Shown: positions 33,203 to 40,831 of the stretch, in pieces | Numbering within the stretch: the first letter of the stretch is position 1 | Layout of the letters: each line of letters opens with the position of its first letter | Program-made: the position numbers and the translations under genes | Notes under the pieces: generated by a model | What the model was told of the DNA's origin: nothing | Seen by the model: only the letters and a program-made list of their open reading frames with translations | Database searches by the model: none | NCBI GenBank assembly: GCA_963675935.2 | Contig: OY780964.2 | Coordinates: forward strand, 1,488,001-1,552,000 | DNA length: 64,000 bases | Direction: 5' to 3' | DNA from: G963675935 sp963675935 | Lineage (GTDB): Bacteria > Planctomycetota > Planctomycetia > Pirellulales > Thermoguttaceae

Positions 33203-33592
33203 ATGACCGACGATCCCATTTCTCCCGAACGTACTTGGCCACACAAATTCCGCGACGCCTTTCGGGGCGTGAAGGCGGGCGTTCGCGGCCAAAGCAGCTT
33301 CTTCGTCCATTTTTTCTCCACCGCCGCGATAATTGTCGCCGCCTCCGTGTTGCGAATGGATGGGTATGAGTGGTGCATTCTGCTGCTGTGCATTTTCTCC
33401 GTGCTGACAGCCGAGATGTTCAACAGCGCAATGGAGTCGATGGCCAAAGCCATTACCGACCGGTCCGACCCTCACTTGGGCATCTCGCTCGACATCGGCA
33501 GCGGGGCCGTCCTGATAGCCTCGATCGGATCCACGATCGTCGGAACACTCGTCTTCGGCCACCGCGTGGCGGTGTTGGTCGGGTGGACGTAG
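33203..33592 (+). CDS. dgkA: Diacylglycerol kinase (DgkA family)
   Basis: This 129-residue protein has three predicted membrane helices and an N-terminal amphipathic helix (FRDAFRGVKAGVRGQSSFFV). The active-site pattern E-x-x-N-x-A-x-E is seen in AEMFNSAMESM (E71, N74, E78), followed by DRSDPHLGISLDIGSGAVL. Prokaryotic DgkA phosphorylates diacylglycerol, or undecaprenol in Gram-positive relatives, at the inner membrane. It follows lptD after a 66-bp palindrome, so it may or may not share its transcript. The start ATG has no strong ribosome site. Confidence 0.93.
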   Translation: MTDDPISPERTWPHKFRDAFRGVKAGVRGQSSFFVHFFSTAAIIVAASVLRMDGYEWCILLLCIFSVLTAEMFNSAMESMAKAITDRSDPHLGISLDIGSGAVLIASIGSTIVGTLVFGHRVAVLVGWT

Positions 33593-33625
33593 AACTGGGG
33601 ACTGGGGGCTGGAAAAGAGAGAAAA

Positions 33626-34116
33626 GCTCTTGCTCCCACGCTCTGCGCTGGTTGTTATACACAAGTTGACGGATAAAAAGACACGGCAAGATTGGCAATT
33701 TTGCACCTTTTCTCTAGCCCAGGCGTTTACGCCTTGGCGTTACCCACATTTTCGTCCCGTAGGGACGCACGATAATAGCCCAGCAGTTTACTGCTGGGGA
33801 CAATAGGGCGTATACGCAGTGTTTAAGTCCCGTAGGGACGGTCGATTGGGTGATTCACGCATCTTTTTCGATCGTCCCTACGGGACGAAATCGGTATTGC
33901 TGCCCTCGCCTCCCCAGCGATAAATCGCTGGGCTATTATCGAACGACCCTATGGGTCAAAAAAACTCGCATTTGTCGCAATATCGCACAAAAAATGTGGG
34001 TAACGACAAGGCGTAAACGCCTGGGCTAGAGAAAAGACACTGAATAGACAGTTTATCTGATATTTCCACTTGCCTATTTGTATATAACAACCAGCTCTCC
34101 GCGTGGGAACGAGAGC
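33626..34116. repeat. 491-bp compound palindrome built from at least four repeat families
   Basis: From outside in, these pairs are visible: GCTCTTGCTCCCACG...GGTTGTTATA (33626-33659) with TATAACAACC...GTGGGAACGAGAGC (to 34116); TTTTCTCTAGCCCAGGCG with CTGGGCTAGAGAAAA, including GTTACCCACATTTT / AAAATGTGGGTAAC (about 33707-33752 and 33990-34036); GATAATAGCCCAGCAG with CGCTGGGCTATTATC (about 33771-33800 and 33912-33940); and GTCCCGTAGGGACGGTCGAT with ATCGTCCCTACGGGAC. It fills the gap between dgkA and the protease gene. No coding sequence is seen. Confidence 0.88.
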
Positions 34117-34121
34117 GGGGA

Positions 34122-35330
34122 TTATCCCACCGCGGCGCCCAACATCCTGAGCGCGTGATAAAGCACCGCGATGACGCCGACGAGCGCCAGCACTGTCTTG
34201 ACCTGATCGCCCAGCGGAATCGGCGTCGCCGGCGGCGCGGCGGCCGCAACGACAGGCCCGGAAACCGAACACGCCGGACTGCCGGCGCCGGTCGATGCCG
34301 CGTCGCTCGCCGCGACAGCCGACGGCGGCGTGGGCAACGTCGATCGAGTGGGCAACGGTGCCAGGTTGCTGTTTACGGGGGAACCGTCATTCTGAGCGAA
34401 GCGAAGAATCTCGTGGGCGTCGCGTACTGGCGTGAGATTCTTCGCTTCGCTCAGAATGACCGCGCTTTCCTGGCCCACGAGCGGATTCACTCCCGCCACG
34501 GCCGGCTGCCACTCGCTTGAGGTGCTGGCCACTTCGGTTGAAATCGCGGCAACCGGTGTTTGCGATTGGCGTGCCCGGTCGGCCAGCATCGCCTGATTCG
34601 AGATGCGTCGGAAATCGCCGGCGACCAAATCCACGAATCCGTGAAGCCGGCCGCAGTAGCTCCCGGTCGTGCGTCCGAAGGCCGAGCCGAAAAGCACGCC
34701 GGCCAACTCGCCGCGGCTGTTCAGGATCGGTCCGCCCGAGTCGCCGTTTCGCGCTCCGACCGAAAGCTCGACCATCTCGAAGGGCAGGTTTCCGCCGGGC
34801 GAAACGTATTGCGTGCATCGCCCGGTTTGGACCAGGTACGAACCGGATCCGTAGCCGATGATCGTCAGCGAATCGCCCGGCCGAGGCACGGTCGTTGAAA
34901 TCGGGATCGGCTGTGCGTTGGGCGGGCGACGGATGGCCAGCGCAGCCAAATCCCAATCGCGGTCGGTTCGCAACAAGTAGGCTCCCGAATGAAATCCGTC
35001 GGGAAAATAAACGACGATGGGGCCGGCGGCGTCGCGCACGACGTGCCAGTTCGTCAGGATCAAGCCGGCGGTGTCATCCACCGCCACCAACGAGCCGGAG
35101 CCATAGGCGGCGCCGTCGCGTTCGGCCACGGCCACTCGAACCACCGCAGGGTGCTGCCCCGAGAACGACGCGGCGGAAGCGTTGCAAATGGGAAAAACAC
35201 TGTAAATTAACAGAAAGAAAACAAAATAGCCGGGGGCCAACGGCCCGCGGAATCTGTTGGCCGCGCGGCCGCGGGCCGTTGGCCCCCGGCTATTGTTTTT
35301 GTTGCAAGATGATTGAACTGAGCGAGCCAT
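34122..35330 (-). CDS. Trypsin-like serine protease with two palindromic insertions
   Basis: The 402-residue protein is a trypsin-like (S1-fold) serine protease. The catalytic triad is visible: H96 in TNWHVV, D127 in RDWDLAAL, S198 in NGDSGGPIL. Residues 13-34 (NSRGPTARG ... RGPLAPGY) are encoded by a dispersed palindrome and directly precede a signal-peptide-like segment (FVFFLLIYSVFPICNASA), so either the true start lies after the insertion or export tolerates the extra 34 residues. Residues about 291-315 come from another palindrome, in the Pro/Ser-rich tail. The C-terminus has a membrane helix (VLALVGVIAVLYHALRML). It lacks a PDZ domain, so it is not a typical DegP. Confidence 0.85.
   Translation of the reverse strand: MARSVQSSCNKNNSRGPTARGRAANRFRGPLAPGYFVFFLLIYSVFPICNASAASFSGQHPAVVRVAVAERDGAAYGSGSLVAVDDTAGLILTNWHVVRDAAGPIVVYFPDGFHSGAYLLRTDRDWDLAALAIRRPPNAQPIPISTTVPRPGDSLTIIGYGSGSYLVQTGRCTQYVSPGGNLPFEMVELSVGARNGDSGGPILNSRGELAGVLFGSAFGRTTGSYCGRLHGFVDLVAGDFRRISNQAMLADRARQSQTPVAAISTEVASTSSEWQPAVAGVNPLVGQESAVILSEAKNLTPVRDAHEILRFAQNDGSPVNSNLAPLPTRSTLPTPPSAVAASDAASTGAGSPACSVSGPVVAAAAPPATPIPLGDQVKTVLALVGVIAVLYHALRMLGAAVG
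34386..34460. repeat. CATTCTGAG palindrome in the protease tail, translated in frame
   Basis: GTCATTCTGAGCGAAGCGAA starts at 34386 and its complement ends at 34460. On the coding strand it reads VILSEAKNLT ... EILRFAQND. Confidence 0.88.
35225..35294. repeat. AATAGCCGGGGGCC palindrome in the protease N-terminus, translated in frame
   Basis: AATAGCCGGGGGCCAACGGC and its complement are the two ends. It is a full, two-armed copy of the family whose half element is in the glycosyltransferase gene. Confidence 0.88.
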
Positions 35331-35402
35331 GCTGCGTCCGCCGAATGCGCGAGGGGAATGCGGCTTCCTCCCTCATGCTTCGGCGGGCAGGCCCACCGCA
35401 GT

Positions 35403-36701
35403 TCATCGCTTTTCGATCGGAATGTAGTCCGACAGGGTCGGCCCGGTATAGATTTGCCGAGGACGTTGAATTTTCGTCGTCGGATCGTCGTGCTGCTCCT
35501 TCCATTGGGCAATCCAGCCCGGCAGCCGGCCGATGGCGAAACAGACGGTGAACATGTTCGTGGGAATGCCCATCGCCCGGAGCAAAATGCCGCTGTAAAA
35601 ATCGACGTTCGGATAAAGCTGCCGGTCGATGAAGTACGGATCGGCCAGGGCCCGCTCTTCGAGCTTCAGGGCAATGTCCAACAGGGGGTCTTTTCGCTTG
35701 ATTTGGGCGAAAACTTTGTGGCACGCTTCCCGGAGAATCTTCGCACGCGGATCGTAGTTTCGATAAACCCTGTGCCCGAAACCGTACAACCGGAACGGAT
35801 TGGTCTTGTCCTTGGCTTGGGCGAGGCATTCCTCGGGCGAGAGTCCACCGGCGCGGATTCGTTCGAGCATCTCGATGACCTCGACATTGGCCCCGCCGTG
35901 CAGCGGACCCCAGAGCGCACAAACCGCCGCGGCGCACGAGGCGAACACGTTCGCCCGAGCGGACCCGACGATCCGCACGGTCGAAGTGCTGCAATTCTGC
36001 TCATGGTCGGCGTGGAGAATGAAGATCAAATTTAGGGCGTCCTCGACTTCCCGCGTCACAATGTACTGGCTGTAGGGCAGCGAGAACATCATGTGCAGGA
36101 AGTTGGCGCAATAACGCAGGTGCGGATCGGGATAGTTGAACGGCAGGCCCTGCGAACGACGATAGGCGAACGCGGCGATGGTGCGCACCTTGCTGATGAG
36201 CCGGGCGGCCGCCGCCTCGAGCGATTCGTCGCTTTCCAACGCCAAAAACTCCTGGTGGTAGCAGGCCAGATTGCTCAACGTCGCCGAAAGAATGGCCATC
36301 GGCGGTGCGTTCGGCGGAATGTCCTGAAAATTATATTTCATGCCCTCGTGCAACAACTCGTTGGCCGTCAGCAGTTCGCTGAATCGGACGAGATCCTCGC
36401 GGCGGGGCAACCGGCCGAAGATCAACATCCAGGCGGCCTCGACGAAGTTCGGTTTGGCTGTGAACTGTTCGATGGGGATGCCGCGGTAGCGCAACACTCC
36501 CTTGTCGCCGTCGATGAAGGTGATGGCGCTGCGGCAGACGGCGGTGTTTCCCAGCGAGGGATCGAAGGTGGTCATGCCGGTCTGCTCGCGCAGCTTGGCG
36601 ATGTCGATGGCGCGTTCGCCTTCCGTGCCGACGACGATCGGCAGTTCAATTTGCTTGTCGCCGACGGTCAGGATCGCCTTGTCCGACGTTTGGCTTGGCA
36701 T
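35403..36701 (-). CDS. gltA: Citrate synthase
   Basis: This 432-residue enzyme condenses oxaloacetate and acetyl-CoA to citrate, the entry of the TCA cycle. The catalytic residues are visible: H268 in GPLHGGANVEV, H310 in YGFGHRVYRNYDPRA, D367 in LYPNVDFYSG. The N-terminal part DKQIELPIVVGTEGERAIDI and length match hexameric, Gram-negative GltA rather than the shorter dimeric type. It appears monocistronic, with a 139-bp mobile-type element in its upstream region (36801-36939). Confidence 0.97.
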   Translation of the reverse strand: MPSQTSDKAILTVGDKQIELPIVVGTEGERAIDIAKLREQTGMTTFDPSLGNTAVCRSAITFIDGDKGVLRYRGIPIEQFTAKPNFVEAAWMLIFGRLPRREDLVRFSELLTANELLHEGMKYNFQDIPPNAPPMAILSATLSNLACYHQEFLALESDESLEAAAARLISKVRTIAAFAYRRSQGLPFNYPDPHLRYCANFLHMMFSLPYSQYIVTREVEDALNLIFILHADHEQNCSTSTVRIVGSARANVFASCAAAVCALWGPLHGGANVEVIEMLERIRAGGLSPEECLAQAKDKTNPFRLYGFGHRVYRNYDPRAKILREACHKVFAQIKRKDPLLDIALKLEERALADPYFIDRQLYPNVDFYSGILLRAMGIPTNMFTVCFAIGRLPGWIAQWKEQHDDPTTKIQRPRQIYTGPTLSDYIPIEKR

Positions 36702-36792
36702 GGCTGATTTCCCGATCTAGGGGTGGTTGCAATGGGTCGGTGAGTCCAAACCCTTCAAGGATAGCAGAAAAGAGCTGGAAATCAATGGGGGC

Positions 36793-36947
36793 AGCCGCCC
36801 GTGTGCGGCCATATTTTCTGGCAGATAGGCTATTTTGTCATTCTGAGCGCAGCGAAGAATCTCGATTTCTCGGTGACGTCGGCGAGATTCTTCGCTGCGA
36901 TCAGAATGACCGAGCTTGCCAGGAAATTTGGCCACACACAGCCGCCC
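36793..36947. mobile_element. 139-bp nested-palindrome element, copy 3, with 8-bp target duplication
   Basis: The element is 36801-36939, from GTGTGCGGCCATATTTTCTG to GGCCACACAC. The inner palindrome is again CATTCTGAGCGCAGCGAAG and complement. AGCCGCCC lies at 36793-36800 and at 36940-36947, abutting both ends. It is in the gltA upstream region, and the 36702-37037 stretch has no gene. Confidence 0.9.
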
Positions 36948-37037
36948 TGGTGGGAAAACAGATACTCAGTGGCCGAGTCGCTACAACCTTACGCGAAGCG
37001 CGAGGAGTGCATTCCAAAATGCGACACTTACTGATTC

Positions 37038-39104
37038 TTATTTCAGCAGCCCCAACTGCTCCATCCGCAGCACCAGCCGCTTCGCAACGGGCCCGGCCGA
37101 TGTCGCGGCGTCGCCGCCGTGCTCCAACACCACAACGAAAGCCACCTTCGGATTTTCGGCGGGCGCGTAACCGGCGAACCAGGCATGACTGGCCTCGTCC
37201 GGGCCGGTTTCCGCCGTGCCCGTCTTCCCGGCAATGGACATCGATTCCAGGTACACCGTGCCGTGGGCGGTGCCGCGTGGATCGGCCACCACGCGAAGCA
37301 AGCCCTCGCGAACGGCCTGGAGCGTCGCAAGACGAACTCCGGTAAGCCGGTTTTCTTCATTGGCGATTTCTTCGGCTACGTGCGGCACGACCATCCGACC
37401 GCCGTTGGCCACGGCCGCCATCATGCAAACCACTTGCAACGGCGTGGCCGTTAGCAGACTTTGACCAATGGCCAGCGATTGCGTGTCGGCGGTTCGCCAC
37501 TTGCGGTCATTCAGCCGGCCGATGTTTTCGGGCGAGGGTAGCGTGCCGGCGGCCTCGCCGGGCAAGTCAACGCCGACCGGCCGCCCGAAGCCAAAACGGC
37601 TCGCCCAATCGACCAGCGGACCGGGGCCCATCTGTCCGGCGAAATGAAAATAGTAGACGTTGCAACTCCGCGCCATCGCATCGGCCAGAGTTATTTCGCC
37701 GTGGCCGATGCCCTGTTGGATGAAGATTTCGCATCGCTGCCGATCCGGCTTGTTCAAATAGCCTTGACACGAAAACGGCGTCTCGGGCGTGATTGTTTTC
37801 GATTCGAGCAGGGCGATGGCCGTGAGCGTTTTGAATGTCGAGCCGGGCGGAATCGCCATGCGGCACACGCGATCGAACAGCGGCGACGCCGTATCGGCCA
37901 AAATCGCGGCGATTTCGGCGCTATCGCCTCGCGAAAACACATTGGGATCGAACGTCGGCATCGAGGCCGCCGCGAGGATTGCCCCGTCGCGCACATCGAC
38001 GACCGCAACCGCTCCAGTAAAGGGGTCGGGAGTCTTTGATTGGGCAAACAAAGACTCCCGACCCCTTTTGCGTCGCAGAGCGCTTTGCAAAAGCTCCTCG
38101 GCGGTGCGCTGTAATCCGGCGTCGAGAGTCAATCGCACGTCGCGGCCGGCCGTGGGTTCTTGACGGCAGTAGGACGTTAGGACACGACCTCGCCGATCGG
38201 TCTGATTGACCGACACGCCCGGATGGCCTTGCAATACGCCCTCGTATTGCCGCTCGACGCCCGCACGGCCGACCAGACGGTTGGATTCGTCTTCATCCGA
38301 CTGTCCGAGATGTCCCAGCACGTGGGCGGCCAACGTACCTTGCGTGTATGCCCGTCGAGAAAGAGTGACGATTTTCGCGATGGGATAAAGGTCGGCGTTA
38401 CGTTCGATCTCGGCGATCGTCGCCGGCGGCACGTCCTCGGCCATGACGTGATGCTCCAACTCCTCCTTCACGATCACTTTCGGCGGCGCCGGCTCTTCCA
38501 ACAACAGCCGGCGAACGCGGGCGGCCCATGAATCGTCGCTCTTTTCAGCGGGGTTTGCGGCGGCTGATTGTCGGCGGCGGTTCGTGATTTCAGAAATGCG
38601 TTCGACGCGGGTTTGGATTTTTCGCCGGCGCGCGGCCCACTCGTCGGGCGCGATGCCGCACAATAGGGCCAGCCGTTGCATCGTCGCCTCGCGCTCGGCC
38701 AAAACGCGATCTTGCTCGGCGGCTACGCGTTGGGCGTCCTTCCGTTGCGTTTTCGTCAACCGCGTTCGCACAATGGCGCGAAGCCACTGCGGGTCGGGTG
38801 GATTTTGCAGCCAACGATATTCAACGGCCACGGCCGACACGCTCCGATCGGCGGCCAGCACCGTGCCGTCGCGGGCGAGGATGCGGCCTCGCGACGCCGG
38901 CAGCACGGTTTCACGCTCGATCGGACGCAGCGCCGCTGTGCGAAATCCTTCGCCTTGCGTCACTTCCAACTGCGCGGCGCGGGCGAAAATCACAAGCAGC
39001 ATGGCAGCGAAACCGAACAGGCAGACTCGCAGCCGCCGCCGCGGATCGACCACTGCGGGCGTCTCGGTGTTTTGTGCGTGGAATTGTCGCCAGTCGGTGA
39101 ACAT
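37038..39104 (-). CDS. mrdA: Penicillin-binding protein 2 (class B transpeptidase) with an in-frame palindrome
   Basis: The 688-residue protein has a short cytosolic start, one membrane helix (VCLFGFAAMLLVIFARAA), a dimerisation domain (SRGRILARDGTVLA) and a transpeptidase domain with the three active-site motifs: SxxK at 422-425 (PGSTFK), SxN at 480-482 (RSCNVYYFHFA) and KTG at 627-629 (AGKTGTAET). Class B PBPs cross-link peptidoglycan, PBP2 in elongation. Residues 346-362 are encoded by a perfect palindrome (38019-38068) placed before GAVAVVDVRDGAILAAAS, a surface loop. The symbol is by family; a divisome-type FtsI cannot be wholly excluded. Confidence 0.87.
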   Translation of the reverse strand: MFTDWRQFHAQNTETPAVVDPRRRLRVCLFGFAAMLLVIFARAAQLEVTQGEGFRTAALRPIERETVLPASRGRILARDGTVLAADRSVSAVAVEYRWLQNPPDPQWLRAIVRTRLTKTQRKDAQRVAAEQDRVLAEREATMQRLALLCGIAPDEWAARRRKIQTRVERISEITNRRRQSAAANPAEKSDDSWAARVRRLLLEEPAPPKVIVKEELEHHVMAEDVPPATIAEIERNADLYPIAKIVTLSRRAYTQGTLAAHVLGHLGQSDEDESNRLVGRAGVERQYEGVLQGHPGVSVNQTDRRGRVLTSYCRQEPTAGRDVRLTLDAGLQRTAEELLQSALRRKRGRESLFAQSKTPDPFTGAVAVVDVRDGAILAAASMPTFDPNVFSRGDSAEIAAILADTASPLFDRVCRMAIPPGSTFKTLTAIALLESKTITPETPFSCQGYLNKPDRQRCEIFIQQGIGHGEITLADAMARSCNVYYFHFAGQMGPGPLVDWASRFGFGRPVGVDLPGEAAGTLPSPENIGRLNDRKWRTADTQSLAIGQSLLTATPLQVVCMMAAVANGGRMVVPHVAEEIANEENRLTGVRLATLQAVREGLLRVVADPRGTAHGTVYLESMSIAGKTGTAETGPDEASHAWFAGYAPAENPKVAFVVVLEHGGDAATSAGPVAKRLVLRMEQLGLLK
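38019..38068. repeat. Perfect 20-bp-arm palindrome inside the PBP2 gene
   Basis: AAAGGGGTCGGGAGTCTTTG (38019-38038) and its exact complement (38049-38068) enclose ten bases. On the coding strand it reads KRGRESLFAQSKTPDPF, in frame with the transpeptidase. Confidence 0.92.
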
Positions 39105-39117
39105 GAAGGAAGGGTCT

Positions 39118-39182
39118 TTGGTTTTAGGGCTTAGGTCTTAGCTCCAAGTTCCAAGACCTAAGCCCCAAGACCTAAGACCCAC
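39118..39182. repeat. GGTCTTAG-type inverted repeat overlapping the end of the LOG gene
   Basis: GGCTTAGGTCTTAG units on the left are mirrored by CCTAAGCCCCAAGACCTAAG on the right. This is the family found inside 10909-11062. Its right edge reaches the stop codon of the gene at 39172. Confidence 0.65.
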
Positions 39183-40158
39183 CGTTAATAACGTCGATCA
39201 ACTGCCGAAGCCGGCCGAAACTGCGGCGGTCGAAATGAAAAATCAGCCGCGGCAGCGCCGCCAAGTCCGGCTCTTCGCGTTCTTCCGACAACGGCCCGCC
39301 TACCGTGAAGCGGCCCTCGGTGAGAATGTCGCCAAAGCGGTCGTTGATCTCTTCGATCTGCGATTCGCCGAGGGCGCTCTGGAGACGAAATACCAGTTTC
39401 GTGCGGACGTACCGCATGCTATGGTAGACGCGGTAAAAATGCAGAATTTCCTCGACCGCGTCTTCCACCCGATCGGTCAAACGGTAGAGCGACATGTCGT
39501 TGTCGTCAATCATCCCGCGGTCGAGCAACTGACGCCGGACAAACTCGTCGAACCCGGTCCAATAGCCGCCGCCCGGCTCGTCGAGCAAAACGACGGGCAT
39601 CATGTCGTGTTTGCCGGTTTGCAGCAGCGTGAGGACTTCAAGCCCTTCATCGAGCGTGCCGAACCCGCCGGGCATCAAACAAAAAGCGTCGCTCTCCTTG
39701 ACGAACATCAACTTGCGGGTGAAGAAGTACTTCATGTAGACGAGCTTGGGATCGCCGGCGATGATCGGATTGGCCGACTGTTCCCAGGGCAGCAGGATGT
39801 TCAAGCCCATCGAATGCTCGCGGCCGGCTCCGGCGTGGCCCGCCTCCATGATTCCGCTGGCCGCGCCGGTGATGACGAGCCAATCGTGTGCGGCCATCGC
39901 CCGGCCGAATGCCGCGGCCTGTTGGTAAGCCGGCTGAGTCGAAGGCGTGCGTGCCGAGCCGAACACCGTCACCTTGCGTCGATGCCGGAAGGGCGAAAAA
40001 ACCTTGAAGGCGTAGCGCAGTTCGCGCAGGGTGCGGCTGAGAATTTTCAAATCGCCGCGACTGGTCTTGTCGCCGGCAAGTTTATCGACCGACTCTTTGA
40101 TCGTTTGGATCAGTTCGGCGATGCGTTTGGGCAGCGGAGGAATAGGATTGTCGTTCAC
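39172..40158 (-). CDS. LOG family protein (TIGR00730-type Rossmann fold)
   Basis: The protein has the LOG signature PGGFGTLDEGLEVLTLLQ and the N-terminal nucleotide-binding pattern VTVFGSARTPSTQPAYQQA, followed by WLVITGAASGIMEAGHAGAG. LOG proteins release cytokinin-like bases from nucleoside monophosphates by phosphoribohydrolase action; many bacterial members have an unknown substrate. This one has extra N- and C-terminal parts (RLQSALGESQIEEINDRFGD), as in the longer planctomycete/proteobacterial subgroup. The GTG at 40156-40158 (328 residues) is preferred; the frame extends to 40254 but that part looks non-coding. It is divergent from lexA. Confidence 0.85.
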   Translation of the reverse strand: MNDNPIPPLPKRIAELIQTIKESVDKLAGDKTSRGDLKILSRTLRELRYAFKVFSPFRHRRKVTVFGSARTPSTQPAYQQAAAFGRAMAAHDWLVITGAASGIMEAGHAGAGREHSMGLNILLPWEQSANPIIAGDPKLVYMKYFFTRKLMFVKESDAFCLMPGGFGTLDEGLEVLTLLQTGKHDMMPVVLLDEPGGGYWTGFDEFVRRQLLDRGMIDDNDMSLYRLTDRVEDAVEEILHFYRVYHSMRYVRTKLVFRLQSALGESQIEEINDRFGDILTEGRFTVGGPLSEEREEPDLAALPRLIFHFDRRSFGRLRQLIDVINGGS

Positions 40159-40352
40159 GAGACATCTTTTACCATGAATCGACCGGCGGCGGAAGACGGG
40201 AGGGCGTCCAGGTTGCCATGCGGGTGCATTCCGCGTTTTGCGATAATGCGACATTTTGTACGCCCGTTTAGAGATCGGCCGCCTTTCGCAGCCCCCCGGG
40301 GGTTTATCCCACGGGTGAAGAAGTTTGGACGGCTACAGGGCGGTCCCCACAA

Positions 40353-40460
40353 CTAGCCGTGCAAACTAACCCGTCTGCCGGGTGGGCCTGCTATGGTTAT
40401 TTAGCAGGAGGGGGTGGCGTTCTAGCCTCGCAAACTGACTCACCTGCGGGGTGAACCGGC
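40353..40460. other. Tandem 39-bp structured motif between LOG and lexA
   Basis: Two imperfect copies of the same 39-bp unit start at 40353 and 40422, both beginning CTAGCC, then GCAAACT, then a small hairpin (ACCCGTCTGCCGGGT in the first, TTCACCCCGCAGGTGA on the opposite strand of the second). Between them, CTGCTATGGTTATTTAGCAG (40389-40408) is another perfect hairpin. It could be a structured RNA leader, a tandem protein-binding site or a non-coding RNA; I cannot match it to a known family. It lies in the 5' region of both divergent genes. Confidence 0.45.
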
Positions 40461-40564
40461 AGGGGTCTTGTTCCTTGCATATCGACGCAATGAAAGACGG
40501 ACGATCTCTAAACAGGCGTAGGTGTCATCCGCAAAGTGCAATTTATGCCAAGATAGTTGGACTC

Positions 40565-40742
40565 CGCGTCTCCTCAGGACAACTGCAAAGTCCAGGAAAC
40601 CGTCATTCTGAGCGCAGCGAAGAATCTCCGTGGTATCGCGTAAGTTCCTGCGGGCCAACGAGATTCTTCGCTACGCTCAGAATGACGGTTTTTCCAATCT
40701 ATCCCCAAAATGCGACTTTGCAGTTCTCCTGCGCGTCTCCTC
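40565..40742. repeat. Nested palindrome (AACTGCAAAGT ends, CATTCTGAG core) with 11-bp direct repeats
   Basis: The outer ends AGGACAACTGCAAAGTC (40576-40592) and GACTTTGCAGTTCTCCT (40714-40730) pair with one mismatch. The inner CATTCTGAGCGCAGCGAAG pair spans 40599-40690. CGCGTCTCCTC occurs at 40565-40575 and 40732-40742, consistent with a target duplication. It lies immediately before the predicted lexA promoter. Confidence 0.8.
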
Positions 40743-40744
40743 CC

Positions 40745-40774
40745 TTGACTATGTACGTCCGTATATTGTAGATT
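40745..40774 (+). promoter_or_regulatory. Predicted lexA promoter with a TACG-N2-CGTA operator in the spacer
   Basis: TTGACT (40745-40750) and TAGATT (40769-40774) are separated by 18 bp. TACGTCCGTA (40754-40763), a dyad with perfect 4-bp arms, lies between them, the right place for an autorepressor. That LexA binds it is only a proposal. Confidence 0.4.
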
Positions 40775-40831
40775 ATCGAAGGACTTCCACGTTATCAGCC
40801 ATCCCCCCCGGCCCGCACGAGAGAGAAAATC

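Noticed and set aside
40353..40460. A known riboswitch, tmRNA, RNase P RNA or SRP RNA
   Set aside because: I compared from memory with conserved cores of these classes (for example tmRNA tag and acceptor ends, RNase P GAGGAAAGUCC) and found no match.
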